From Chryseolinea soli (GTDB lineage: Bacteria > Bacteroidota > Bacteroidia > Cytophagales > Cyclobacteriaceae), in contig NZ_CP032382.1 in the NCBI RefSeq assembly GCF_003589925.1, positions 4,960,001-5,024,000 of the forward strand: 64,000 nt of DNA, read 5' to 3'. Under the pieces are notes generated by a model that made no database searches, was not told the DNA's origin, and worked only from the letters and a program-made list of their open reading frames with translations. The translations under genes were made by a program, and so were the position numbers. The stretch's first letter is position 1, and each line of letters starts with the position of its first letter. This document shows positions 37,501 to 44,586 of this stretch, in pieces.

Positions 37501-40293
37501 CCGGCTGATATTGATTCTCCACAACGTGCGCGCGATCGCGTCGAGGCTCATCCACGCCTCGTAGGGTAGACAAGCCAGTGTGAACAGCGCCTGCAGAATG
37601 TTTTTGTAAGTGGCGAGCAATGTGTTATGTGCGTGTTGGGCAAACGTGATCTCTTCCGACTTGCGCAAGCTGCTCCAAATGGACTGCAGAATAGGAGGGA
37701 GCATGACGAGCATAAAGACACTGATGGTCCAAAACCAAGCGTCGGGCATGATGGTCCAGCCCATCAGCAACAAACCCACCAAGGCGATGGGCACGATGCT
37801 GCGGCGGAGGTTGTCGAAGATCTTCCAGCGCGACAAGGCGGAGATGGAATTTTTTGTGAGCCCTTTTTTTGCGGCGGGCACAAACGGCAGAAACCAGTTG
37901 GCGATCTGCCAGTCGCCCCGGATCCACCGGTGGCGGCGCGTGGCGTCCATGCTATAGCGCGAAGGGTATTCTTCATAGAACTGAACATCACTGGCAAATC
38001 CGCAGCGGACATAGGAACCTTCCAGCAAGTCGTGGCTAAGAATGCGGTTTTCGGGAAAGCGGTTGCTCAACACCTTCTCGAAAGCGTCCACATTGTAGAT
38101 GCCTTTTCCGATGAACGAACCTTCTTCAAACACATCCTGGTAAACGTCGGACGTGACGCGGGTGTAGGGGTCGATGCCCGAGTCGTTCTCGTGCATACGC
38201 GTGTAGCGCGACCGTGTGGCGCCGTGGAGGCTCACGGCAATGCGCGGTTGGATGATGCCATAGCCTTCGACGACGCGTCGCTTCTTTTCGTTATAGACGG
38301 CGTGATTCAACGGGTGGGCCATCAGACCCGCCAGTTTCCAGGCAGCATCGCGGGGCAGTTGCGTGTCGGTGTCGAGGGTGATGACGTATTTTACTTCCGG
38401 GAGGCTGCGCTCGTCGCCCACGATGCGGGCGAAGCGTTCGCGGCCCTGGCCTTTTAATAATTGGTTGAGTTCCGTGAGCTTGCCGCGCTTGCGCTCATAG
38501 CCCATCCAGGTCTTTTCGGCGGCGTTCCATTTGCGGGGGCGGTGGAAGAGAAAGAAAGTGTTGGGATTGCTGGCGGTGTATTTTAGGTTGAGGGCAATGA
38601 TGCTTTTCTCTGCAAAATCCAGTAGCAGCTTGTCGTCGGGCATCACTTCCACCGGGGCATCTTTGAAATCGGTGAGCAAAGCAAACATGAGGTTCGGATC
38701 GCGATTGGCCAGGAAGCGCACCTCCAGCTCTTCTACCAGTTTGGCCACCTGGCCTTGGTTGGCCAGCAGCGTGGGCACGACCACCAGTGTGCGGTGTTCG
38801 GGGGGAATTCCCGTCGAGAAGTCCATGCGCGGCAAGGGCTTTGGCGTGATCCATACGGTAGCCCACCAGTTGACCAGCGCCAACGCCAGGTGACTGCTTC
38901 CCAGCACGGCCAACACGGCCGTGACGATGAGCCACTCCCTGGACAAACCATCCAGCGCCGCCTTCTCGACAAATCCAAGGGCAACGAGGCCCGTTAAGAG
39001 TATGGCGAGCAACACGTAGAAGCGATAAGCATTCTTAGAAAAGAAACGCTCCAAGGCTTGCCCTGTATTCAACCTTACCTTCGACACATTCTCCGTAAGG
39101 AAAACACCAGCCCCGACTAAGTAGTAGCCCACATGACCTTTTCGCTTGTCGTCGGGTTCTTTGGAAGCGCTGCGCTTGGCGAGGTTGATCGCGGCGCGGG
39201 CCACTTCATATTCGGACAGCGTGCTGCGCTTGGCAATTTTCTCTACCGCATGCCGGTAATGATCGCGCGTGAGGAAATCCATTTTGGGATAGATACCGCC
39301 GTTGTCTTCGCGCAGCGTTTGTTCCACCACGCTCATGGTCTCCACAAACTCGCGCCAGTCCATCTTGGCCAGGAAGCGCAAGCTGTTGATGCTGTTGCTC
39401 ATGGAAAGTTGGTCGGCCGCCTGGGTCTGGTTTTCGGCCAGCACCATGAGGTTGATGTTGGTGGATTGCTCGGACAGATGTTGCTCCAGCCACGTAAGCG
39501 GCAACGCAAGATCAAGACCTTTCCACTGCAACTTGCGCGTGAACTCCGCCACGAACGCGCTCACCATGGGCGGATTGGAGCGGGCCATGTCGGCGATGAT
39601 GAGCACGAGGTCTTTCGGGTTTTCTTCGGCGGTCTGGATGACGCGGTCGCCCCAGAGTGCGGCCAGGTCGGCGTCGTTGCGGTCCAGCGCGATGCGGGCG
39701 GCCACGCGGCTGAGATTTTCCAGCAAGGCCAGGCGCAACATGATGGGGATGGCCCACAACTCACCGATGGTGAGGAAGGTCAGCTTCTGATAGGCGGCAA
39801 TAAAGCTGCTGAGGCTGTAGATGTCCACGCGCCCGTCGCTGTGGGAGATGATCTGGATGGCGATGTCGTAGACGCGCGGGAAGCCCGCAGACGTACCGTT
39901 GGTGAGCCGCGGCAAACCCTTGCTATAGCCCTTGGGCAGATAGCGTTTGCCGATGCGGATCTGTTCTTCGATGAGGTAGAAGTTGTCGAGCAACCATTCG
40001 CCCGCGGGCGTGATGGCCTTCTTCTCGTGTACCGTGTCGTGTAGGAGGGACGTGACGTGGAAGAGGATGGCCTCGTTCTCGGCCAGCCGTTTCAGCAAAA
40101 GCTCCGGACCCTGGTTGGTGCCCAGGGCATGGGTTGCGGCCAGGTGTTGGGCGTGCTGCTCCATTTGCTCGGTGCTGTAGAGCTCCGAACGCAGGGGAGG
40201 TTTCTCATTTACATCCTCCCGGACAAAATTGTCTTTTTGAAAGCGCTGCAATAAGGGGGAAAGAATTTCATCAAGGGTTGCTTTCGCTTTCAT
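31570..40293 (-). CDS. Cyclic beta-1,2-glucan synthase-like GT84/GH94 membrane enzyme
   Basis: 2907 aa, similar in size to rhizobial NdvB and Brucella Cgs. An N-terminal soluble part of about 400 residues is followed by two transmembrane helices (about 405-465). The GT84 glycosyltransferase has TLDTDTQLP near residue 640 (DxD-type), GIDPYTRVTSDVYQD, and RRHRWIRGDWQ near 790 (QxxRW-like), with more helices at about 815-990. A glycoamylase-like domain follows (about 1050-1560), then two carbohydrate-binding/GT36-type beta regions. The C-terminal GH94 phosphorylase module has GSGDWNDGMN near residue 2575 (general acid Asp). It should polymerise UDP-glucose into a beta-1,2-glucan and trim or cyclise it. 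No export ABC gene (ndvA-like) is adjacent. Confidence 0.88.
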   Translation of the reverse strand: MKAKATLDEILSPLLQRFQKDNFVREDVNEKPPLRSELYSTEQMEQHAQHLAATHALGTNQGPELLLKRLAENEAILFHVTSLLHDTVHEKKAITPAGEWLLDNFYLIEEQIRIGKRYLPKGYSKGLPRLTNGTSAGFPRVYDIAIQIISHSDGRVDIYSLSSFIAAYQKLTFLTIGELWAIPIMLRLALLENLSRVAARIALDRNDADLAALWGDRVIQTAEENPKDLVLIIADMARSNPPMVSAFVAEFTRKLQWKGLDLALPLTWLEQHLSEQSTNINLMVLAENQTQAADQLSMSNSINSLRFLAKMDWREFVETMSVVEQTLREDNGGIYPKMDFLTRDHYRHAVEKIAKRSTLSEYEVARAAINLAKRSASKEPDDKRKGHVGYYLVGAGVFLTENVSKVRLNTGQALERFFSKNAYRFYVLLAILLTGLVALGFVEKAALDGLSREWLIVTAVLAVLGSSHLALALVNWWATVWITPKPLPRMDFSTGIPPEHRTLVVVPTLLANQGQVAKLVEELEVRFLANRDPNLMFALLTDFKDAPVEVMPDDKLLLDFAEKSIIALNLKYTASNPNTFFLFHRPRKWNAAEKTWMGYERKRGKLTELNQLLKGQGRERFARIVGDERSLPEVKYVITLDTDTQLPRDAAWKLAGLMAHPLNHAVYNEKKRRVVEGYGIIQPRIAVSLHGATRSRYTRMHENDSGIDPYTRVTSDVYQDVFEEGSFIGKGIYNVDAFEKVLSNRFPENRILSHDLLEGSYVRCGFASDVQFYEEYPSRYSMDATRRHRWIRGDWQIANWFLPFVPAAKKGLTKNSISALSRWKIFDNLRRSIVPIALVGLLLMGWTIMPDAWFWTISVFMLVMLPPILQSIWSSLRKSEEITFAQHAHNTLLATYKNILQALFTLACLPYEAWMSLDAIARTLWRINISRRKLLEWNPSGFVQKSKEGLADALRMMWIAPLAAAAIVVFLWDYKPEALWIAMPLIAVWFVSPALVSWLGKPMPPKRSSINEEEKLYLRELARKTWSFFEKFVTADDNWLPPDNLQQYPIPVVAHRTSPTNIGMALLANLTAFDFGYITAGNVLERVTNTFQTLDKLDRYLGHFYNWYDTQSLRTLNPRYISTVDSGNFAGHLLTLRQGLLELPRKSILSHHVWYGLCDTLRIIVKLDKTRNAALAQLLDEWKQKNRIATSNLAAVKAYFEALKLQCQPIRTALLKDEDPELQTWWDAFDEQVNRVLQEIALLAPWTALGPMPEKFGADNPKKIPTLVQVAGCPKEWKEALDELRANGNSEEQQWAKDCEKVLVTASQHARERIAVVHDLARQCYAFADMDYAFLYDKSQHLLAIGYNADENHRDASYYDLLASEARLSVFVAIAQGKLPQESWFALGRRLTSADNIPVLLSWSGSMFEYLMPLLVMPTYENTLLDETCKGTVAKQIEYGKQQDVPWGISESCYNIVDASLTYQYRAFGVPGLGFKRGLGLDLVIAPYATVMALMIDPLAAYHNLRRLQHEGYEGKYGFYEAVDYTPARLPRGQSRVVIQTFMAHHQGMSLLSLAYLLLDQPMQKRFEADAEFQTALLLLQEQVPKATGYYSASTEMEDITPITLHSQIRVINTPHTPTPEVQLLSNGRYHVMMTNAGGGYSRWRETAVTRWREDTVTDAWGSFCYIRDLKTNTFWSNTHQPTTKEAEAYTAVFSQGRVEYRRRDEDIETYTEIIVSPEDDIEIRRIHLTNRSKTERRLELTSYAEVVLALSIADASHPAFSNLFVQTEILSHQHAILCTRRPRSKDERPPWMFHLMKVNTAQSHTTSYETDRHKFIGRGRNVAHPQIMDNPEPLSGSQGSVLDPIVSVQYRLSLEPEETVMVDIITGIADSREGGQGLIDRYQDRHLRDRAFELSWTHSQVVLRQINASEEEAELYGRLASSVIYTNPALRASPSMLLKNQRGQSALWAYSISGDLPIVLLHVSDSANITLVKQLIQAQAYWHLKGLAADLVILNEDPSGYRQLLQDQIQGLIAAGVGTNTADKPGRIFVRPVDQVSAEDRILLQAVARVILSDSRGSLEEQINKRLTTKQIIPVITPTLLAHQAPVLDKSPARSDLQFYNGRGGFSADGKEYIIHSSANKTTPLPWINVIGNPNFGTVVTENGPSYTWSENANAFRLTPWHNDPVSDLSGEAYYLRDEDTGAFWSPMPQPAGDAGVYTTRHGFGYTVFEHIYDGIASEVITYVAQEASIKFVVLKIRNTSGRTRKLSATGYAEWVLGSMRPRTAMHMVSELETRTGTLLIKNPYNTEFPNRVAFFDVDEAHYTFTADRTEFIGRNGSLKRPEAMRRTKLSGKYGAGLDPCTALQVPFDLEPGASREVIFSMGAGKDRMEVEHLIRRFRINDGAASELKKVKEFWNHTLSAIQIETPDTSLNILTNGWLVYQVLSCRLWGRSGFYQSGGAFGFRDQLQDVLALLHAEPHLTRDQILLAASRQFLEGDAQHWWHPPMGRGVRTLCSDDFLWLPYVTSRYVATTGDVSILRDSVTFIEGRQLNAQEESYYDLPITSERRASIYEHGKRAIQHGLHYGKHGLPFIGSGDWNDGMNMVGIHGKGESVWLAFFLFDVLNRFIPLAESQGDTDFAEACRQNAEMLRKCIQKNAWDGQWYRRAYFDDGTPLGSAQNDECKIDSIAQSWSILSGAGQPERSQIAMRSVDQYLINKNKKLIQLLEPPFDKSEMDPGYIKGYVPGVRENGGQYTHAAIWMVMAFAKLGDRAHTWELLNMINPIQHGKSEEDVATYKVEPYVMAADVYGVSPHTGRGGWTWYTGSAGWMYQLIIESFLGLKREGENLSFIPCVPEEWTSFTIHYRYEETDYSIELIQDGNDATVTIDGVLQSGNSIVLKNDKMTHHVKVKWHRETLPEELVLSERTK

Positions 40294-40379
40294 GCGGATC
40301 TCTAAAGTTTAAAGTTTGACGGACATTCACGGCCACCAGTAAGACAAAAAGGATCGTATCGATTACGGTGCCAGTTGTT

Positions 40380-40715
40380 CTAGCCGAACATTTTGGTGAG
40401 CTCTTCCCAGAGAACGGGCTTCTCCAGGATGCGAAAAGAAGATGCGGATGTTTTGGGAACGTCCAGGGCACTGATAAGGTTCAGCTTCGTTTGCGGGTAG
40501 TTCACGAGGATAAACTCCGTTTTGCCCCAACCCAGGCCGTCAGGCAGGTTATTGTCTAAAAAAATATAATCCGGTTTTTGTTCTTCCAGCAATTTCATGC
40601 CTTCGGCAATGGTGTGCGCGACGTACACGTCGTATTTTTTCGGAGTAAAGAAATGTTTCATCAGGATGCCCAGGTCCTCCTCATCGTCGATGATCAATAC
40701 TTTTTTGTTTCTCAT
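40380..40715 (-). CDS. Stand-alone response-regulator receiver protein
   Basis: 111 aa, a single CheY-like domain. Acidic pocket Asp10/Asp11 (VLIIDDEEDL), phosphoacceptor Asp54 (IFLDNNLPDG), Ser82 and Lys99 (LEKP) are all in place, so it can be phosphorylated. There is no output domain and no histidine kinase nearby. It lies 86 bp upstream of the giant GT84/GH94 gene on the same strand; cotranscription and a regulatory link are possible but unproven. Confidence 0.88.
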   Translation of the reverse strand: MRNKKVLIIDDEEDLGILMKHFFTPKKYDVYVAHTIAEGMKLLEEQKPDYIFLDNNLPDGLGWGKTEFILVNYPQTKLNLISALDVPKTSASSFRILEKPVLWEELTKMFG

Positions 40716-41023
40716 AAGCCATTCTCCCGGCCGAAAGGATATAAAAATCCTACCAAAAAAAGGGTGGAAAAAAATGCTACACCAGGCGCCCGGGAGGACG
40801 GGGTGAGGAAGAATAGGGGCAAAACTGTGGAACTATTACCCCTGCAACCCCTTGTACAGAGGGCTGTTGACAGGGAATGGCGCGGGTTTTTGAGGCCGCC
40901 GGGAGGCCAGGAATGGCTTTGCGGGCCTGGAAACCGCAATTTTATTTGGCGGATTTTGCGATAGTTTACGGCCAACTTCTATATTTGCACTTCCTTTTTG
41001 AAAAAAGGCTGAGACTACACACT
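40716..41023. other. 308-bp intergenic region ahead of tRNA-Ser
   Basis: No protein gene. It holds the promoter region of the leftward receiver gene (with AGGAT/ATCCT hairpin potential near 40738) and the tRNA promoter at 40955-40987. Confidence 0.6.
40955..40987 (+). promoter_or_regulatory. tRNA-Ser promoter (Bacteroidota consensus)
   Basis: TTTG (40955-40958), 21-bp spacer, TATATTTG (40980-40987): a full match to the TTTG/TAnnTTTG consensus. Predicted start near 40994, 30 nt before the tRNA. Confidence 0.75.
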
Positions 41024-41113
<90 letters not shown>

Positions 41114-41160
41114 AAGAATTGCAAGGCCGGGCCTGGCAGGTTGTATTTCCACCGGATTTT

Positions 41161-41508
41161 ATGTTTGATTTTGAGAAGTTAGAAGTATACCAGATCGCCA
41201 AGGGGGTTGTGACCGATTCCCTGAAGATTATTTACTCCAACGCGGCGCTGGATACGTACATAAAAGAACAGTGGAAAAAGGCCAGCATGGACATCCTCCT
41301 GAACCTGGCGGAAGGCACGGGCCGCATGACCAATGCCGACAAAAAGCACTACATCACCATTTCCAGAAGCGCCGTCTTCGAATGCGTGACCATCCTGCAA
41401 ATCCTCGGCGAGACCGGCGGCCTGCCCCTCACGGAAGCCCAAGGCCTCTACGAGCGCTACGAAAAGATCTCAAAGATGCTCCTGGGCATGTACCGGAGCC
41501 ACGAGTAA
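41161..41508 (+). CDS. Four-helix-bundle protein (23S rRNA IVS/S23-type)
   Basis: 115 aa. FDFEKLEVYQIAKGVV at the start, KKASMDILLNLAEGTGRMT in the middle and YITISRSAVFECVTILQIL are the signature blocks of the S23/IVP family, small proteins originally found in 23S rRNA intervening sequences but common as free genes. No rRNA is present here; the gene is wedged between two tRNAs. ATG 41161 is chosen because upstream frame overlaps the tRNA. Molecular role unknown. Confidence 0.85.
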   Translation: MFDFEKLEVYQIAKGVVTDSLKIIYSNAALDTYIKEQWKKASMDILLNLAEGTGRMTNADKKHYITISRSAVFECVTILQILGETGGLPLTEAQGLYERYEKISKMLLGMYRSHE

Positions 41509-41515
41509 TAAAACT

Positions 41516-41592
41516 GGTCCGATAGCTCAACTGGATAGAGCATCAGCCTTCTAAGCTGACGGTTCGGGGTTCGAGTCCCTGTCGGATCACCA
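41516..41592 (+). tRNA. tRNA-Arg (anticodon TCT), CCA encoded
   Basis: Acceptor GGTCCGA pairs with TCGGATC (one G-U), D arm GCTC/GAGC, anticodon stem TCAGC/GCTGA with loop CTTCTAA (TCT, reads AGA), T arm CGGGG-TTCGAGT-CCCTG. Mature end at 41589, followed by encoded CCA. Its last 16 nt are duplicated at 44587-44602, marking it as an integration target. Confidence 0.95.
41575..41590 (+). mobile_element. Putative attachment site, left (inside tRNA-Arg 3' end)
   Basis: GTCCCTGTCGGATCAC, identical to 44587-44602; 12 nt of it (41579-41590) also match 50527-50538. Typical tyrosine-integrase crossover location. Confidence 0.65.
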
Positions 41593-41636
41593 AAATTCAT
41601 GTAAGTAACTAATTATCGGTTACTTACATGAATTTT
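41592..41636. repeat. 18-bp perfect inverted repeat next to tRNA-Arg
   Basis: Arms AAAATTCATGTAAGTAAC (41592-41609) and GTTACTTACATGAATTTT (41619-41636) with a 9-nt centre, starting at the last base of the encoded CCA. No T-tract follows, so it is not a classical terminator; possibly an integrase/excisionase arm site. Confidence 0.7.
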
Positions 41637-41682
41637 ACCACAAAACGTTTCCCACATAATTCGCGACTATTAGCCCAAAAGA

Positions 41683-41712
41683 AATAGCAGGTTCTACGAC
41701 CTGCTTTTTTTG
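41683..41712 (+). terminator. Intrinsic terminator after tRNA-Arg
   Basis: AGCAGGT - TCTACG - ACCTGCT followed by TTTTTTT. It may serve as the present terminator of the tRNA transcript, replacing the one displaced to 44605. Confidence 0.8.
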
Positions 41713-41845
41713 TAAATTCAAATTCTTACCCGCTTACATCATGTATGTAGTCGGGCAAGGAATCAACCGGGGTTAGTAATCCAGCCGGGATGAAGACCTC
41801 TTTCTACTCTCTTGTGCAAAATTAAACGACTCTCACATGTCAATA

Positions 41846-42133
41846 ATGCAAAAATCCAAGAAAACTCTTATTGAGGTATTCGAAACTCTGATAGAGGGGA
41901 ATTATGAGAATTGGCAAATAGGACGCATCTCCCTACAACAATATCTAGTAGCAAAGCACCACGACACTCTTCCCTATCCACACCACTTTTTTGAAACTAC
42001 CACCGATGACGCCAATGGTCTGGTGAGGTATTTCAATGACAAAGGTGTTACAATACATAAAATAGACAAGATAAACTTACCCGGTGTTGTCTTCATACCT
42101 CCAAATGCCAGTTACGAAAATGAAGTACTATGA
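41846..42133 (+). CDS. Island hypothetical protein
   Basis: About 95 aa (an ATG 9 bp upstream is also possible). No recognised domain; helical N-terminus (KKTLIEVFETLIEG) and a YFNDKGVTIHKIDKI segment. AT-rich relative to flanking core genes. A 22-codon ORF (42130-42198, MTVKDYALLALTLEHLPSHG...) overlaps its stop by ATGA and could be translationally coupled or a decayed remnant. Confidence 0.5.
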   Translation: MQKSKKTLIEVFETLIEGNYENWQIGRISLQQYLVAKHHDTLPYPHHFFETTTDDANGLVRYFNDKGVTIHKIDKINLPGVVFIPPNASYENEVL

Positions 42134-42211
42134 CAGTTAAAGATTACGCTCTGTTGGCCTTAACCCTCGAACATCTCCCTTCACACGGGGATTTTTAATT
42201 TTATCGAAAAA

Positions 42212-42582
42212 ATGAAAATGATAGATAATATCTTTTTTGCGGAAGTCGTTAAAAACTTTACATCCGAACAACATTTGACTATAACGGAATATCTTTGCGA
42301 AAATGGCTTCGCTAATATGGCTTCGCTAATATGGTCGATGAAACCAAAGCCGTGATTGCGTTGACGGACAACGGTAGAGCATTAAAAAAATCAGGCTCAT
42401 TACTTGAATATAACACCCAGATATTAAATGAAAAAATCGCAAAGCTCGAACTGAAATCAAGAGAAAAGCAGACTCACAAACTTACTATTTGGGTTGCCGT
42501 AAGCACTATTGTTATGGCTATTCTAGCCTTAATTCAAATCGCCCAGATTATTTGTAAACTCTTCCCTCGCTGTTCTCTTTGA
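42212..42582 (+). pseudogene. Small membrane-anchored protein gene broken by a 14-bp tandem duplication
   Basis: The frame starting MKMIDNIFFAEVV runs to ...CENGFANM and is then thrown out of frame and stopped by the second copy of ATGGCTTCGCTAAT (42303-42316 and 42317-42330). Removing one copy restores a single frame of about 118 aa that continues VDETKAVIALTDNGRALKK (winged-helix-like wording), a short coiled segment and a C-terminal transmembrane helix (LTIWVAVSTIVMAILALIQI). Alternatively the 3' part (ATG 42331, 83 aa) is translated alone. Slippage could make the switch reversible. Confidence 0.7.
42303..42330 (+). repeat. Tandem 14-bp duplication (ATGGCTTCGCTAAT x2)
   Basis: Two perfect adjacent copies, length not a multiple of three, inside the coding frame above. 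Confidence 0.95.
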
Positions 42583-42584
42583 AC

Positions 42585-42719
42585 TTAGATTAAACGTGAA
42601 TAACCGTTCTCCCTTCCTCTTTCAAGCAAAGCCATCATCAACCGTTCCGCCATTGCAACGTTGCCATACTCGTTCTGATGGATGTGGTCGTTGCTCATGA
42701 ATTTTAATGCCAACCATTG
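42585..42719 (-). pseudogene. 3' remnant of an SGNH/GDSL-type hydrolase
   Basis: The minus-strand frame reads MSNDHIHQNEYGNVAMAERL and ends after about 37 codons at 42585. DxxH followed by an N-rich turn and an amphipathic helix is the block V (catalytic Asp-His) end of SGNH hydrolases. No upstream catalytic Ser block exists: the frame is closed by a stop at 42720. So only the tail of the gene survived. Confidence 0.5.
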
Positions 42720-43195
42720 TCAACCTTCATTTTTATGATGTATTCATTCGTTGGTATGTCCCTTCGGTCGATCTTATTGAAAATTCGTAGCAAATCATCA
42801 TATCCATTAGAATATTTAATCAACGGATCAGCTTTTGCAAAGTGATATAAATGCCACGTGTAGGGAAAAACGTCACACGCAAGCAGTTTCGAAGCTCGAC
42901 TTTCAGTATCCCCCATGGACGGCATTAAAGTCACAAACGCGCTTCCGACAACCGCCATGGGAATACCTACAACTGACGTTAAGATCCTCAAAAAACGAGC
43001 TTTTTCATAAAACCATGAAAGACCAATCAACGGCCCATAAAATAGTACAATCCAAATTAAACTGATTGGGAAAAGCAGTAAACCAAACGTTATACTTACG
43101 AGCAGCCCCAATACAAATGTTGTGAGGATAGAAATGGGCACTATAATCCAAGCTACAATACCGTTTAGAACAGCAATGATTCTATTGGTAGTCAT
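42704..43195 (-). CDS. Island multi-spanning membrane protein, unknown
   Basis: 163 aa. Two long hydrophobic regions (residues about 8-60, GIVAWIIVPISILTTFVLGL onward, and 70-95) suggest three or four membrane spans, followed by a soluble C-terminus of about 60 residues rich in Asp/Tyr. No family recognised. It overlaps the upstream end of the SGNH remnant, consistent with rearrangement at this junction. Confidence 0.6.
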   Translation of the reverse strand: MTTNRIIAVLNGIVAWIIVPISILTTFVLGLLVSITFGLLLFPISLIWIVLFYGPLIGLSWFYEKARFLRILTSVVGIPMAVVGSAFVTLMPSMGDTESRASKLLACDVFPYTWHLYHFAKADPLIKYSNGYDDLLRIFNKIDRRDIPTNEYIIKMKVDNGWH

Positions 43196-43231
43196 TTGAC
43201 TTTTTTATGAAGATAACGATTTGGAGCGAAT

Positions 43232-43604
43232 TTATGCGCTACTCTTTAAATCAGCCCCTTGTTCACGCAATAATCGTACAAGTCTGATCTTTTCTTGTGT
43301 GGTCAATGGTCTATTTGAATAGACAACCAATCGAATGTCTGTTGCCCCAACGATAGCGCCGGACAATCTTCTGATTGAACCCATCACTATTTTCAGTAAA
43401 TGCAAAATCAGCAAACCATCTACCATCATTGTTGCCGGGATTGGTTGTGATTGTTTGTATTGTCTTGTTGACATAAATTTTTAAAGTGCTACCGTTGCTT
43501 GAATAACTGATTAGTTTGAAGGTGGTGTTATTGTCCGTAGGCGTTTGCATACGGTTGGTGGTTTGGAAAGGATCAGTTCTATAAAAAAGATTCTCCCAAT
43601 GCAA
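43232..43604 (-). pseudogene. Frameshifted small hypothetical gene
   Basis: Two overlapping minus-strand frames look like halves of one protein. The first (from 43604) gives TFKLISYSSNGSTLKIYVNK ... WFADFAFTENSDGF, and the second (to 43232) gives GATDIRLVVYSNRPLTTQEK ... RLLREQGADLKSSA. The switch would lie at about 43380-43400. Each half looks protein-like, while the ends of the single frames (RRYRWGNRHSIGC) do not. No family recognised. Confidence 0.4.
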
Positions 43605-43644
43605 TATTAATATATATATTTAGTATCGAAACCGAACTATCGCC

Positions 43645-44517
43645 ATGAGCACGAAAGAAGATATAGAAGGAGTCATTGAAGGCATCAAGTATAGATATGA
43701 AGATTTTTACAAAGTCGCTCAACTGTACTGCAACAATATTGCTGCAACTAATGGCAACCGCAGTGTAGGTCAGAAAATTGACCACCAGATATGTCATCGC
43801 TTGGCAATTAACACTATCTCGGTCTCACGTCTTCTGAATGATTACAAAACGGAGCACTTACTATTTCTTCCGATTGGCCTAATATTGCGTTGCATTATTT
43901 CCGATATCATCAACTATCATTATCTAAAGAATATCGGTATGGAGTTGGGAACACAATCATTGGAAAACGAAGACCTAGTTCTGCTGGCTGAGTTTGTTCA
44001 AGGCGTCAAAGAAATCCATTTACAAGAATTGGAAATGTTTCCAATCACGAGAACGCACCAGAAGACTTTAATGGGAGAATTTAAGGAACTATTTCCTGAC
44101 GTTTTTGAAAGCGGGTCAGCTGAATTAAAAGTGAAAAATAAGAGCGAAATTAGGTCTCAAGATGACCATCAGTACTTCAAAAGTAACAAACTTTCTGATG
44201 GAAATTTTTTATCAGAGACAAAAAAAATCAAAGCAAGTAAATATTCTGAAGACAAAGAGTTGGTTGTCTTATTTAGATATTTTTCCCTTTTCCATCATTT
44301 CACAACAGCATCGACGATGTTTTATGGAAGCAAGTATAACAGGGCTAATAATATGAGCATACTCCTTAGAGTAATAAAGCAATCGTTGATAGCGATGAGC
44401 GATATAGTGACAGGCTTTGACAACAACACAGCTACCATAACGGAGCTTGATCATCAATTAAAGACTACCAACGATCTAATTGAGATCATAACAAATCACT
44501 TAAAAGAACCTGTTTAA
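43645..44517 (+). CDS. Large island hypothetical protein
   Basis: 290 aa, mostly helical, no signal peptide; residues about 75-95 (LLFLPIGLILRCIISDIINY) are hydrophobic. A Lys/Ser-rich linker at about 160-205 separates two helical halves, the second with LVVLFRYFSLFHHFTTAST. It is the only long intact gene in the first island segment and sits just before the right att copy, a usual cargo position. No family recognised; a defence or stress role is only a guess from location. Confidence 0.65.
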   Translation: MSTKEDIEGVIEGIKYRYEDFYKVAQLYCNNIAATNGNRSVGQKIDHQICHRLAINTISVSRLLNDYKTEHLLFLPIGLILRCIISDIINYHYLKNIGMELGTQSLENEDLVLLAEFVQGVKEIHLQELEMFPITRTHQKTLMGEFKELFPDVFESGSAELKVKNKSEIRSQDDHQYFKSNKLSDGNFLSETKKIKASKYSEDKELVVLFRYFSLFHHFTTASTMFYGSKYNRANNMSILLRVIKQSLIAMSDIVTGFDNNTATITELDHQLKTTNDLIEIITNHLKEPV

Positions 44518-44586
44518 TTGGTTCATTTGTACTTCAATATTGCTGTTTAATTGGATTACGATCCAAAGCCAAAATGGACTTTTTTG

